DNA of 20,695 nucleotides from Ruminococcaceae bacterium UBA1691 (GTDB taxonomy: Bacteria > Bacillota > Clostridia > Oscillospirales > Acutalibacteraceae), in NCBI GenBank assembly GCA_002320555.1, contig DCJV01000027.1, positions 10,816-31,510 of the forward strand, in the 5' to 3' direction. Numbering within the stretch: the stretch's first letter is position 1; the number at the start of each line of letters is the position of its first letter. Under the pieces are notes generated by a model. That model was not told where the DNA came from. It saw only the letters and a program-made list of their open reading frames with translations, and ran no database searches. The translations under genes and the position numbers were made by a program. Below, in pieces: positions 1 through 8,291 of the stretch.

Positions 1-1532
1 ATGAGGAGCAAATCCTTCCCGCTCTCCACCACGATATAGGTGCGGAAGGCCTCCCCCAGCACGCGGAACGCCGGAATTTCTTTTGGGGAAGGCGGCATCG
101 GTGCCGTTTCCTTCGCCTTCTCTTCTCCAGAAAATTCCGGCTGTTCGAGCGCCACTTTTTCTTTGGCAGCCGCCATCTCGCGGGCAATCTCCGCCTGCGG
201 GGAAGCCGAAGCCTGCCCGGGAAACGCCTTCGCGGCCTTTGCGGCGGATTCGGTTTTCATAGCGCTGCTCACAGATGTAGGCGTTTCTTCCGGCGCGCCG
301 GCGGCCTTCTGCTTTTGGAGCGCAGCCGCCACCGTATCCGGCTCCCGGCCCCGCGCGTAACCAGGCGCCGGGGATTCCAATTTCTGCGGCGGACGATTTT
401 TCCCGATATAGGAGGCCGCCGTCTCGCGGCTCCAGAAGCCGTCCCTCCTTTTGGGCAACGTGATCTGCGCCGGCGCGGGAGGGGAAGGCTGCGCCGCCTC
501 AACAGATGCGTTCAGCCTGTTGAGATCAACACGCGGGCGTGGATCGTTTTGCTGGAGCGTATTCTTGGTGGCATAATAGACCGCGTCAAAAATACGCTTT
601 TCATTGGCAAAACGAACCTCGATCTTTGCGGGATGAACGTTGACATCCACCGTTTCGTTCGGCACGTGCAGATGCAGCACGCAGGCTGGGAATTTGCCGG
701 CCATGATCGCGTTGCGGTAGGCCTCCTCCAGCGCCGCCATAGCGGTGCGGCTCTTGACAAGCCTGCCGTTCAGGAAGAAAAGCTGCATCGTACGGTTCGA
801 CCGCGCGGCCAGCGGCTTTGTGACAAAGCCGGATATACGCACGCCGTTCAGCTCATAATCCACCGGGAGCAACCCCACGGCAAAATCCTTCCCGTATACT
901 GCATAAATCGCGCTGATTAGCTTCCCATCGCCAGGGGTTAAAAGCGTCTCCTTCCCATCCCGGATGAAGCGGACGCTGACCTCCGGATGGGAGAGGGCAA
1001 CGCGATCCACAACGCCTGCGACGGCGTTCGCCTCTGACACATCTTTTTTCAGGAACTTCATGCGCGCGGGCGTGTTGTAAAACAGGTCGCGCACGATCAG
1101 CGTTGTCCCCTTGGGGCAGCCCGCGTCGTCCAGGAGCGTCTGCTCGCCGCCCTCGATGCACAGCCGCGTGCCCACAGGCTCCTCCTGCGTCCGGGTTAAA
1201 AGCTCCACGCGCGAAACCGCCGCAATGGAGGCGAGCGCTTCACCGCGGAACCCCAGCGTGCCGATGCCGTCCAAATCCGCTTCAACGCTGATCTTGCTCG
1301 TCGCATGGCTGATGAAGGCTGTTGGTGCATCCTCGCGCGCAATGCCGCAGCCGTTGTCGGTAATGCGGATGTAGGTGATTCCGCCATGCCGGATTTCGAG
1401 CGTAACGGCGGACGCGCCCGCGTCGATAGAGTTTTCCATCAGCTCCTTCACAACGGAGGAAGGCCGTTCAACGACCTCTCCCGCTGCGATCAACTCCGTG
1501 ACATGGCGGGGCAGCACATGGATTTTCGGCAT
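1..1532 (-). CDS. mutL: DNA mismatch repair protein MutL (C-terminus beyond window)
   Basis: MutL is the GHKL-family ATPase that couples MutS mismatch recognition to strand incision. The 510 visible codons show the N-terminal ATPase motifs: the Glu-containing ELMENSID motif (catalytic Glu at about residue 30, Mg-binding Asn at 34), DNGCGI (about 59-64) and TLGFRGEAL (about 92-100). The transducer domain follows, then an Ala/Pro/Lys/Glu-rich linker at about residues 340-480. The frame runs off the window in FRTYIVVESGKDLLLI, immediately before where the DQHAAHER metal-binding endonuclease motif would be expected, so the endonuclease cannot be confirmed. The ATG at 1532 is chosen because an AAAGGAGG Shine-Dalgarno lies about 10 nt upstream and the protein starts in the family-typical way (MPKIHVLP). 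It lies 66 bp downstream of guaB and is probably the distal gene of the miaB-mutS operon. Confidence 0.97.
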   Translation of the reverse strand, partial: MPKIHVLPRHVTELIAAGEVVERPSSVVKELMENSIDAGASAVTLEIRHGGITYIRITDNGCGIAREDAPTAFISHATSKISVEADLDGIGTLGFRGEALASIAAVSRVELLTRTQEEPVGTRLCIEGGEQTLLDDAGCPKGTTLIVRDLFYNTPARMKFLKKDVSEANAVAGVVDRVALSHPEVSVRFIRDGKETLLTPGDGKLISAIYAVYGKDFAVGLLPVDYELNGVRISGFVTKPLAARSNRTMQLFFLNGRLVKSRTAMAALEEAYRNAIMAGKFPACVLHLHVPNETVDVNVHPAKIEVRFANEKRIFDAVYYATKNTLQQNDPRPRVDLNRLNASVEAAQPSPPAPAQITLPKRRDGFWSRETAASYIGKNRPPQKLESPAPGYARGREPDTVAAALQKQKAAGAPEETPTSVSSAMKTESAAKAAKAFPGQASASPQAEIAREMAAAKEKVALEQPEFSGEEKAKETAPMPPSPKEIPAFRVLGEAFRTYIVVESGKDLLL

Positions 1533-1598
1533 GGCAAATGATCCTCCTTTCACAGGTGCAAACCAAAGGGCAGCTTCCCGTCAGACGAAACCGGGCGG

Positions 1599-3101
1599 TT
1601 ACAGAATCGGCCTGCTCTCCTTGAGCACCACGTCGTGCGCGCCGCCTTCGACGATGCTGGTGGAAGAGATCAGCGTAATCTTCGCATTCTTCTGCAGCTC
1701 GGGGATGGTCAGGCAGCCGCAGTTGCACATCGTGGAGCGCACCTTGGAGAGGGAAAGCTCCACATTATCCTTCAGGCTGCCCGCATAGGGCACGAAGGAA
1801 TCAACGCCCTCTTCAAACGAGAGCTTCGCATCGCCACCGAGGTCGTACCGCTGCCAGTTCCTCGCCCGTGCACTGCCCTCGCCCCAGTATTCCTTCATAT
1901 AATTGCCGTTAACGTTGACTTTCTTTGTCGGGCTCTCATCAAAACGGGCAAAATACCGGCCCAGCATTAAGAAGTCTGCTCCCATTGCCAGCGCCAGGGT
2001 AATATGGTAATCGTGCACGATGCCGCCGTCGGAACAGATCGGCACATAGACACCCGTCTCCTGAAAATATTCATCACGCGCTTGGGCCACTTCAATCAGG
2101 GCGGTAGCCTGCCCCCTGCCGATGCCCTTTTGCTCTCTCGTGATGCAGATCGCGCCGCCGCCGATCCCGACCTTTACAAAATCGGCTCCCGCTTCGGCCA
2201 GGAAGCGGAACCCATCCCGGTCGACAACATTTCCTGCGCCGATCTTCACGGCATCCCCATAGTGCTTCCGAACATAATCGAGCACGATCTTCTGCCATTC
2301 CGTATATCCTTCTGAGCTATCGATGCAAAGGGCATCCGCGCCCGCCTCAAGCAGCGCCGGAATCCGCTCGGCATAATCCCTCGTGTTAATGCCGGCGCCC
2401 ACCATATAGCGTTTGGAAGCGTCGATCAATTCGTTTTCATTATCCTTATGAGAATTATAATCCTTTCGGAATACCATCGAAACCAGCCGCTGCTCCTGAT
2501 CGATGATCGGCAGGCAGTTGAGTTTATGCTCCCAGATAATGTCGTTAGCTTCCGTCAGCGAAGTGTCTTCCCCGGCGGTAATCAGGTTTTCAAAGCAGGT
2601 CATGAATTCCCGGACCTTAGTAGTCAACGGCATTCTGCTGATGCGGTAATCCCGGCTGGTGACAAGGCCGACCAACTTGCCCTGTGCGCTCCCGTCTTCC
2701 GTTACCGCCACCGTGGAATGCCCGGTTTGCTCCTTGAGCGCCAGAATATCCGCCAAAGTCGCCTCCGGAGAAATATTGGAATCGCTGATCACAAAGCCCG
2801 CCCGATAGCTTTTTACCCGGGCAACCATCTGTGCCTGGCTTTCGATCGACTGCGAACCGTAGATGAAGGACATTCCGCCCTCCCTTGCCAAAGCGACCGC
2901 CATATGATCATCCGAAACGGACTGCATGATCGCCGAGGTCATTGGGATATTGAGCGTCAGCGCCGGCTCCTCGCCTTTCGCATATTTAACCAATGGTGTT
3001 TTCAGGCTCACATTCGCAGGAATGCACTGCGTGGACGAATAGCCCGGGATCAATAGATATTCCCCAAACGTATGCGACGGTTCCTTCATATAAATTGCCA
3101 T
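1599..3101 (-). CDS. guaB: Inosine-5'-monophosphate dehydrogenase, Tritrichomonas-type
   Basis: IMPDH oxidises IMP to XMP with NAD+, the committed step of guanine nucleotide synthesis, in the cytoplasm. The 500-residue protein has the usual barrel with two CBS domains inserted at about residues 100-215. The catalytic loop GIGGGAICITR carries the nucleophile Cys319, Asp261 sits in the CIDSSEG segment, and the mobile flap has the Arg418-Tyr419 dyad (WQRYDLGG). The C-terminus carries the cysteine cluster TMCNCGC. From memory, the sequence follows the 503-residue Tritrichomonas foetus IMPDH closely, including the ICITREQKGIGRGQ, YWGEGSARARNWQRYDLGG and SIVEGGAHDV segments, rather than the usual bacterial GSICTTR/GVGVPQ type. 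An AAGGAGAGG Shine-Dalgarno precedes the ATG. The gene lies between mutS (42 bp) and mutL (66 bp), which is an unusual place for guaB. Confidence 0.95.
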   Translation of the reverse strand: MAIYMKEPSHTFGEYLLIPGYSSTQCIPANVSLKTPLVKYAKGEEPALTLNIPMTSAIMQSVSDDHMAVALAREGGMSFIYGSQSIESQAQMVARVKSYRAGFVISDSNISPEATLADILALKEQTGHSTVAVTEDGSAQGKLVGLVTSRDYRISRMPLTTKVREFMTCFENLITAGEDTSLTEANDIIWEHKLNCLPIIDQEQRLVSMVFRKDYNSHKDNENELIDASKRYMVGAGINTRDYAERIPALLEAGADALCIDSSEGYTEWQKIVLDYVRKHYGDAVKIGAGNVVDRDGFRFLAEAGADFVKVGIGGGAICITREQKGIGRGQATALIEVAQARDEYFQETGVYVPICSDGGIVHDYHITLALAMGADFLMLGRYFARFDESPTKKVNVNGNYMKEYWGEGSARARNWQRYDLGGDAKLSFEEGVDSFVPYAGSLKDNVELSLSKVRSTMCNCGCLTIPELQKNAKITLISSTSIVEGGAHDVVLKESRPIL

Positions 3102-3143
3102 GAAATTCCTCTCCTTTTACCAATGATAACAGGTTTTTCTCCG

Positions 3144-5777
3144 TTACCCCTTCGCCTTTCTGACCAGCTCGTGAAGCAGCGTCAGCGATTCGATGGGCGT
3201 GAGGGTGTTGACATCAATATTTTTCAGCTGCTCCATGATTTCCGCGCTCGTATTGCCCGCGATGGAAATCTGGAGAAGCGGATTTTCTTCCTCCTCGGGC
3301 AATTCCTCCGCGTCGGGGACCTCTGCAGGGCCCGCGCCCTTGCGGGCATTGTCCTCGAGAGCCTTGAGGATCACACGCGCGCGCTTGACCACGCTCACCG
3401 GCACGCCCGCAAGCTTTGCAACCTCCACGCCATAGCTGCCGTCGGCCCCGCCGCGGATGATGCGGCGCAGGAAGGTGATTTCATCGCCGCGTTTTTTGAC
3501 CGCGATATTGTAATTCTTCACGCCTGCCACCTGCCCCTCAAGCTCTGTGAGCTCGTGATAATGGGTGGCAAACAGCGTTTTAGCCCCTAGCTTCTTCGGA
3601 TCGGCGCAGAATTCCAGCACCGCGCGCGCGATGCTCATGCCGTCGTAGGTGGAGGTGCCGCGGCCGATTTCATCGAGTAAAATCAGGCTTTTTGACGTGG
3701 CATTGTGCAAAATCGAGGCGACCTCGCTCATCTCCACCATGAAGGTGGACTGCCCCGCCGCCAGATCGTCGGAGGCGCCGACGCGGGTGAAGATGCTGTC
3801 CACCACGCCGATCTGTGCGCTGCGCGCCGGCACGAAGGAGCCGATCTGCGCCATGAGCGTGATGAGCGCCACCTGCCGCATATAGGTGGATTTACCCGCC
3901 ATATTCGGCCCGGTGATGATGGCGCAGCGGTTATCCCCACAGTCGAGCGCCGTATCGTTGGGGACAAACGGTGCATCATCAAGCATACGCTCCACCACTG
4001 GATGCCGCCCGTCTGTGATTTCGAGCCTGTCGCCCGCATCGACGGCGGGGCGCGTATAGTCATAGGACACCGCCGTCTGCGCAAAGGAGCAGAGCACATC
4101 GAGCCGGGCGACGGCATGAGCCGTGCGCTGCACGCGGTACAGCTCGTCCGCCACACGGGTACGCACATCGTTGAAAATCTGGTACTCGAGCTGGACCATG
4201 CGCTCCTGCGCGCCGAGCACCTTGGATTCGAGCTCCTTTAATTCCTGCGTAATATACCGCTCACAATTGGAAAGCGTCTGCTTGCGGATATAGTCGTCCG
4301 GCACCAGCTCCTTATAGGAATTCGATACCTCTATGTAATAACCGAACACGCGGTTATAGCCAATTTTCAGCTTCTTGATGCCGGTGCGTTCCTGCTCGCG
4401 CTGCTCGATCTGCGTCAGGAACCCTTTGCCGTTGGTGACGAGCGCATGGAGCGAGTCAAGCTCCTCGTGGAAGCCGGACTTAATCATGCCGCCTTCGCGC
4501 ACGGTAAAGGGCGGCTCCTCCACAATCGCGGCATCGATGAGGGCAAACACGTCTTCCAGCGGGTCGATATCCCGGAAGATTTCGCACAGCATCGCGCTTT
4601 TGCAGCCCTCCAGCCGCGCCCGCAGAGGAGCAAGCTTTTCAATCGCCGCCGAAAGGCTCCTGAGCTCCCGCGCGTTAGCGGTACCGTAGGCGATGCGGGT
4701 CATGAGCCGCTCAAGATCATAGATGCCGGTCAGGTTTTCGATCTCGTCACGCCGGAGCATTGTATCGCTGAACAGCTCGTCCACCGCGTTCAGGCGGCGG
4801 CTGATCTGCGCGCAGCTGAGAAGCGGCTGCTCCACCCAGGAGCGGATGAGCCGTTTGCCCATGGCGGTCTTCGTGCGGTCGAGCACCCAGAGGAGCGTGC
4901 CTTTTTTTTCGCCGCTGCGCATCGTGCGCGTCAATTCCAGATTACGCCGCGCCGCAAGGTCAAGGCGCATAAAGCGCGCGCTGCTGTAAAAATCGAGCTC
5001 CCGGATATTGTCGAGCTCCGCCTTCTGTGCGTCCTTGAGATAGGCGAGTGCTGCGCCGAGGGCGCGCACCGCATCCGGCGCACTGGCGAGCTCCAGCTCA
5101 TCGAGCGAGGTTTTCTGAAAATGGGCCAGCACGAGGGTCGTGCAGGAGGCAAGGTCAAACTGCCCGTCGTCGAGCAGCTCCGCCGTCAGGCTCATGCGCT
5201 TTGCCAGAAAGGATTTGAATTCCGGCAGCACGGCAGCCCCGGCATTCACCAGCACCTCGCTGGGCATATACCGGCCGAATTCATTTATCAGCGCATCCTC
5301 ACAGCCGTCCGCCGAAAAATCCGTCAGATGCACTTCACCTGTCGAAACGTCGGCAAAGCATAGCCCCGCGCCCTCCTCACCCACGCAGACGCAGGCCAGG
5401 TAATTGTTGCGCGATTCGTCGAGCATGCTGTTTTCAATAACCGTGCCGGGCGTGACCACGCGGATCACATCCCGCTTGACGATGCCCTTGGCAAGCGCCG
5501 GATCCTCCATCTGCTCGCAGATGGCAACCTTATATCCTTTGGCGACCAGGCGGGCAATATAGCTGTCCGCGCTGTGAAACGGCACACCGCACATTGGCGC
5601 GCGCTCCTCCTGCCCGCAATCCCGACCCGTGAGCACCAGCTCCAGCTCGCGCGAAGCGGTCTTCGCATCCTCGAAGAACATTTCGTAAAAGTCTCCCAGC
5701 CGGAACATCAGAATGGTGTCGGGATACTGCTCTTTGACCTCCAGATATTGCTGCATCATCGGCGTAAGCGGTGCCAT
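3144..5777 (-). CDS. mutS: DNA mismatch repair protein MutS
   Basis: MutS recognises mispairs and small insertion/deletion loops and recruits MutL. The 877-residue length is typical of bacterial MutS1. The N-terminal mismatch-binding domain has the GDFYEMF motif, with the intercalating Phe at residue 30 and the Glu at 32. The Walker A motif GPNMAGKST is at 623-631, and the Walker B and signature segment LILLDEIGRGTSTYDG is near residue 697. The helix-turn-helix dimerisation region follows, and an acidic stretch leads to a C-terminal tail ending NTLTPIESLTLLHEL, so no part appears truncated. The ATG at 5777 has a GGA-type ribosome site about 12 nt upstream, a little far, directly beside a stem-loop at 5801-5825. 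It sits between the YlbF-family gene and guaB. Confidence 0.98.
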   Translation of the reverse strand: MAPLTPMMQQYLEVKEQYPDTILMFRLGDFYEMFFEDAKTASRELELVLTGRDCGQEERAPMCGVPFHSADSYIARLVAKGYKVAICEQMEDPALAKGIVKRDVIRVVTPGTVIENSMLDESRNNYLACVCVGEEGAGLCFADVSTGEVHLTDFSADGCEDALINEFGRYMPSEVLVNAGAAVLPEFKSFLAKRMSLTAELLDDGQFDLASCTTLVLAHFQKTSLDELELASAPDAVRALGAALAYLKDAQKAELDNIRELDFYSSARFMRLDLAARRNLELTRTMRSGEKKGTLLWVLDRTKTAMGKRLIRSWVEQPLLSCAQISRRLNAVDELFSDTMLRRDEIENLTGIYDLERLMTRIAYGTANARELRSLSAAIEKLAPLRARLEGCKSAMLCEIFRDIDPLEDVFALIDAAIVEEPPFTVREGGMIKSGFHEELDSLHALVTNGKGFLTQIEQREQERTGIKKLKIGYNRVFGYYIEVSNSYKELVPDDYIRKQTLSNCERYITQELKELESKVLGAQERMVQLEYQIFNDVRTRVADELYRVQRTAHAVARLDVLCSFAQTAVSYDYTRPAVDAGDRLEITDGRHPVVERMLDDAPFVPNDTALDCGDNRCAIITGPNMAGKSTYMRQVALITLMAQIGSFVPARSAQIGVVDSIFTRVGASDDLAAGQSTFMVEMSEVASILHNATSKSLILLDEIGRGTSTYDGMSIARAVLEFCADPKKLGAKTLFATHYHELTELEGQVAGVKNYNIAVKKRGDEITFLRRIIRGGADGSYGVEVAKLAGVPVSVVKRARVILKALEDNARKGAGPAEVPDAEELPEEEENPLLQISIAGNTSAEIMEQLKNIDVNTLTPIESLTLLHELVRKAKG

Positions 5778-5800
5778 AGGGGGTGATCATTCCTTTCTTT

Positions 5801-5825
5801 CAAAGCGCCGCTTTACGGCGCTTTG
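5801..5825 (-). other. Stem-loop immediately upstream of the mutS ribosome site
   Basis: A perfect 10-bp stem (CAAAGCGCCG paired with its complement) encloses a 5-nt loop. Neither strand shows a uridine run beside it, so it is not a clear intrinsic terminator. On the minus strand it ends just before the purine-rich ribosome site of mutS, so it could affect mutS translation or transcript stability. That role is inference. Confidence 0.55.
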
Positions 5826-5857
5826 CTCTGCCTTCATTGGTTGTCTGGTATGTGAAT

Positions 5858-5880
5858 GGGAGGCCGAGAACCGGCCTCCC
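5858..5880 (-). other. GC-rich stem-loop after the YlbF-family gene
   Basis: A perfect 9-bp stem (GGGAGGCCG) with a 5-nt loop starts 13 nt after the stop codon of the YlbF-family gene. The minus-strand 3' flank reads ATTCACATACC and has no uridine run. It may be a weak or factor-assisted terminator, or an RNA-processing/stability hairpin between that gene and mutS. Confidence 0.5.
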
Positions 5881-5893
5881 CAATGCTTCTGAA

Positions 5894-6301
5894 TCAGCAG
5901 CCGCTGCAGGCGGAGCAATTGCCGCCGCAATTGTGCTCTTCCTTTGGCTCACAAGTGGCGGGATCCTCGCCGTTGACGCAGAGGGTGAGAATCTGCATGA
6001 GATAATTCATCATCGCGTCGACTTCTTTGCGGGCAACCTCGTAATTGATCATATTCGGATTCTGCATCACCTGCGCATAAATCGCGCGGAACTGCTGATC
6101 GTAATCCTGCATTTTTTCCTCGCTCGGCGCTTCCTTCTGCGCCTCCTGCTGATAATTCATCTGAATGAGATTGAGCTCACCGATGAGATCATTGAGGGGT
6201 TTATCGGCTTCGTTGGCCTCGCGCGCCTTTTTGAAATTGAGGTAACGTTCATCCTGCTGAATCGCTGCGCCAAGCTCGCGCGCCATTTTGATAATGTCCA
6301 T
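5894..6301 (-). CDS. YlbF/YmcA family protein with cysteine-rich tail (RicA-like)
   Basis: This 135-residue helical protein belongs to the YlbF/YmcA (Com_YlbF) family. In Bacillus subtilis, family members RicA (YmcA) and RicF (YlbF) join RicT (YaaT) in an iron-sulfur complex that steers RNase Y and affects competence, biofilm formation and sporulation. The position directly downstream of miaB and upstream of mutS matches ymcA in B. subtilis (miaB-ymcA-cotE-mutS), which favours a RicA role. The N-terminal 100 residues are typical helices (DIIKMARELGAAI... QNPNMINYEVARKEV). The last 30 residues hold six cysteines (108, 117, 125, 129, 132, 135), four of them in the closing CGGNCSACSGC. An AAGGAG ribosome site lies 6-7 nt before the ATG. 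Family assignment is firm; the RicA/RicF distinction rests on synteny. Confidence 0.85.
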   Translation of the reverse strand: MDIIKMARELGAAIQQDERYLNFKKAREANEADKPLNDLIGELNLIQMNYQQEAQKEAPSEEKMQDYDQQFRAIYAQVMQNPNMINYEVARKEVDAMMNYLMQILTLCVNGEDPATCEPKEEHNCGGNCSACSGC

Positions 6302-6445
6302 TGAAATCTCCTTAATATATTTTGATTTATTCCAACTGCTCGAAAGCGAACAGAAGAATGCGGAATCAGGTGGCAGGCATCAGCTGCCTGAAGACAGATG
6401 TGGGATATCAGCTCGCGATTTTTCCGAAGTGGAACCGTGGCAAGT

Positions 6446-7879
6446 TTACGATTCCATTTGGCCGCGCAGAATCCACGCAAGCGCCTGTGTCACCTGAACG
6501 TCAACAAAGGAACCGATGAGAGATCCCTCCCCGGGGAATTCGATCACAACATTGCCCTGCGTACGCCCTGCGAGCAGCCCCTCCTTTTTGCCGGGACCCT
6601 CCACAAGCACGCGAAAGCGTTTCCCCACAAGCGACTGATTGCGCTTTTCGGCGATGCGCTCCTGTAAATCTGTCAGCTCGCGGAACCATTTTCCCTTTTC
6701 CTCCCGGGAGACGGGATCGGGCATCTTCGCCGCGGGCGTCCCCTCCCGCGGGGAGAAGAGGAAGGTAAACAGGGAGGTAAAGCCGACCTCCTCTACCAAG
6801 CGCAGTGTATCCTGAAATTCCTCGTACGTCTCGCCCGGAAAGCCGACGATGACGTCGCTCGTCAGGGAGAGTTCCGGCATAACCTGGCGCGCATAGCGGG
6901 TAAGCTCCAGATACTGCTCTCGCGTATAGCGGCGATTCATCTCCTTTAAAACTCGATCGTTGCCGGACTGGAAAGGCAGGTGTAGGTGCTTCGCGACCTT
7001 TTCACAGGAGGCCATCGCATCGAGCAGCTCCCGCGTGCAATCCTTCGGGTGGGAGGTCATGAACCGAATGCGGAAATCTCCTGGAATCGCATTGATCTCC
7101 CGCAGCAATTGCGCAAAAGAGACAGGCGTTTCCAAATCCTTCCCATAAGAGTTGACATTCTGCCCCAAGAGCGTAATGTCACGGTAACCCGCTTCCACTA
7201 GGGAACGAGCCTCGTCGAGTACTGCTTCGAGCGTGCGGCTGCGTTCACGCCCGCGGACATAGGGGACAATGCAATAGCTGCAAAAATTATTGCAGCCGTA
7301 CATCACGGGAAGAAACGCCTTAAAGGAGCTGTCCCGCACGACGGGAAGTCCCTCCGTGATGCCGCCCGCCTCATCCGGCAGCTCAAACACGCGGCCCTTG
7401 CCGCACAGGGTGCGGTATAGCAGCTCCGGCAGGCGATGGATCACATGCGTGCCGAAGACGAGATCGACAAATGGGTAGCTCTTACGGATTTTCTCCGCTA
7501 CGCGTGGCTGCTGCATCATGCACCCGCACAGGGCGACGACCATGCCCGGCCGGGCGGCTTTGATATTTTTCAGGGCGCCGACATTGCCGAACACGCGATC
7601 CTCCGCGTGCTCACGCACTGCGCAGGTGTTGTAGAGAACCAGATCGGCATCCTCGGCGGTATCCGTAAATGTATAGCCCATCTCGGCAAGCATGCCCTTC
7701 ATGCGTTCGCCGTCTGATACGTTGCCCTGGCAGCCGTAGGTGTGCACAAAGGCGCGTGGCCGCCCGCGATAGCGTGTGTCGAGCACGGTGTGCAAAAGGG
7801 ATGTGTATTCTTCCTGCGATTTCACAGGTGTATCATTTTTTTCAGCGTTTTGAAGCAAGCTGGGTTCCTCCGCATCCAA
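6446..7879 (-). CDS. miaB: tRNA-2-methylthio-N6-dimethylallyladenosine synthase MiaB (TTG start)
   Basis: MiaB is a radical-SAM methylthiotransferase that adds the 2-methylthio group to i6A37 in tRNAs reading UNN codons. The three N-terminal auxiliary-cluster cysteines are Cys50 (HTYGCQGN), Cys86 (YNTCAVRE) and Cys120 (CGC). The radical-SAM motif is Cys196-x3-Cys200-x2-Cys203 in YGCNNFCSYCIVPYVRGRERSR. A C-terminal TRAM-like domain covers roughly residues 405-470. The first motif has QGN where MiaB often has QMN. The start is uncertain: the frame's only candidate near the promoter is TTG at 7879, with a weak GGGGA ribosome site, and the next in-frame ATG (Met60) lies beyond Cys50. The 477-residue length suits the family. 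It is the first gene after the promoter at 7919-7947 and lies 144 bp upstream of the YlbF-family gene. Confidence 0.95.
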   Translation of the reverse strand: MDAEEPSLLQNAEKNDTPVKSQEEYTSLLHTVLDTRYRGRPRAFVHTYGCQGNVSDGERMKGMLAEMGYTFTDTAEDADLVLYNTCAVREHAEDRVFGNVGALKNIKAARPGMVVALCGCMMQQPRVAEKIRKSYPFVDLVFGTHVIHRLPELLYRTLCGKGRVFELPDEAGGITEGLPVVRDSSFKAFLPVMYGCNNFCSYCIVPYVRGRERSRTLEAVLDEARSLVEAGYRDITLLGQNVNSYGKDLETPVSFAQLLREINAIPGDFRIRFMTSHPKDCTRELLDAMASCEKVAKHLHLPFQSGNDRVLKEMNRRYTREQYLELTRYARQVMPELSLTSDVIVGFPGETYEEFQDTLRLVEEVGFTSLFTFLFSPREGTPAAKMPDPVSREEKGKWFRELTDLQERIAEKRNQSLVGKRFRVLVEGPGKKEGLLAGRTQGNVVIEFPGEGSLIGSFVDVQVTQALAWILRGQMES

Positions 7880-7918
7880 ACTGTCCCCACAGGGGTAAAA
7901 TCCCCCATGATTCTTTTT

Positions 7919-7947
7919 ATTATACTACGAATAGTGGTTGTCCGCAA
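7919..7947 (-). promoter_or_regulatory. Sigma-A-type promoter of the miaB-mutSL operon
   Basis: On the minus strand a -35 TTGCGG (7942-7947) is followed by a 17-bp spacer and a perfect -10 TATAAT (7919-7924). The predicted transcription start near 7912 gives a leader of about 32 nt to the TTG start of miaB. An additional TTGACT lies 5 nt further upstream but would give a 22-bp spacer. Confidence 0.75.
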
Positions 7948-8291
7948 GTCAAAATCACATATCTTGCGGAAAAATGAACCGCCGCCGATTGCTGTTGCTT
8001 GTATACTTGATTAAAACAGCGGCTTTATCACTATGAATTTCTTTGTGTCAAAATCAAAATACCTTTCCGGTAAATAAAGTCCGCCCTGTTACCCTTCACA
8101 ATTTCATATAGCGCTTCGGGGGCTTTTCCGTTATCGGATAAAATTATTCATTGCCTCGCCTTGCAAAGACGAAAAATCGGTATCGCTTTACGAAGCAGGA
8201 AAACAGGGCTTGATTTGTGGGCAGGGCAAGCCGCAAATGCAGGGCTGGCCGGCTTTGCCATCAACTCGACAACTGGGAATTGAACTACCAG
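7948..8291. other. Gene-free stretch with decayed reading frames
   Basis: This 344-bp stretch has no complete gene with a start codon and ribosome site. On the minus strand one frame without a start codon reads IILSDNGKAPEALYEIVKGN and ends RNS-stop near 8036. On the plus strand, around 8165-8300, another short frame reads DEKSVSLYEAGKQGLICGQG. Both look like protein-coding sequence cut off from its gene, but I do not recognise the families. It joins the GC-rich miaB promoter region to an AT-rich segment. Confidence 0.4.

Noticed and set aside
4446..5363. 305-residue plus-strand open frame opposite mutS
   Set aside because: It is the antisense shadow of a well-supported mutS coding frame in GC-rich DNA and has no recognisable motifs.
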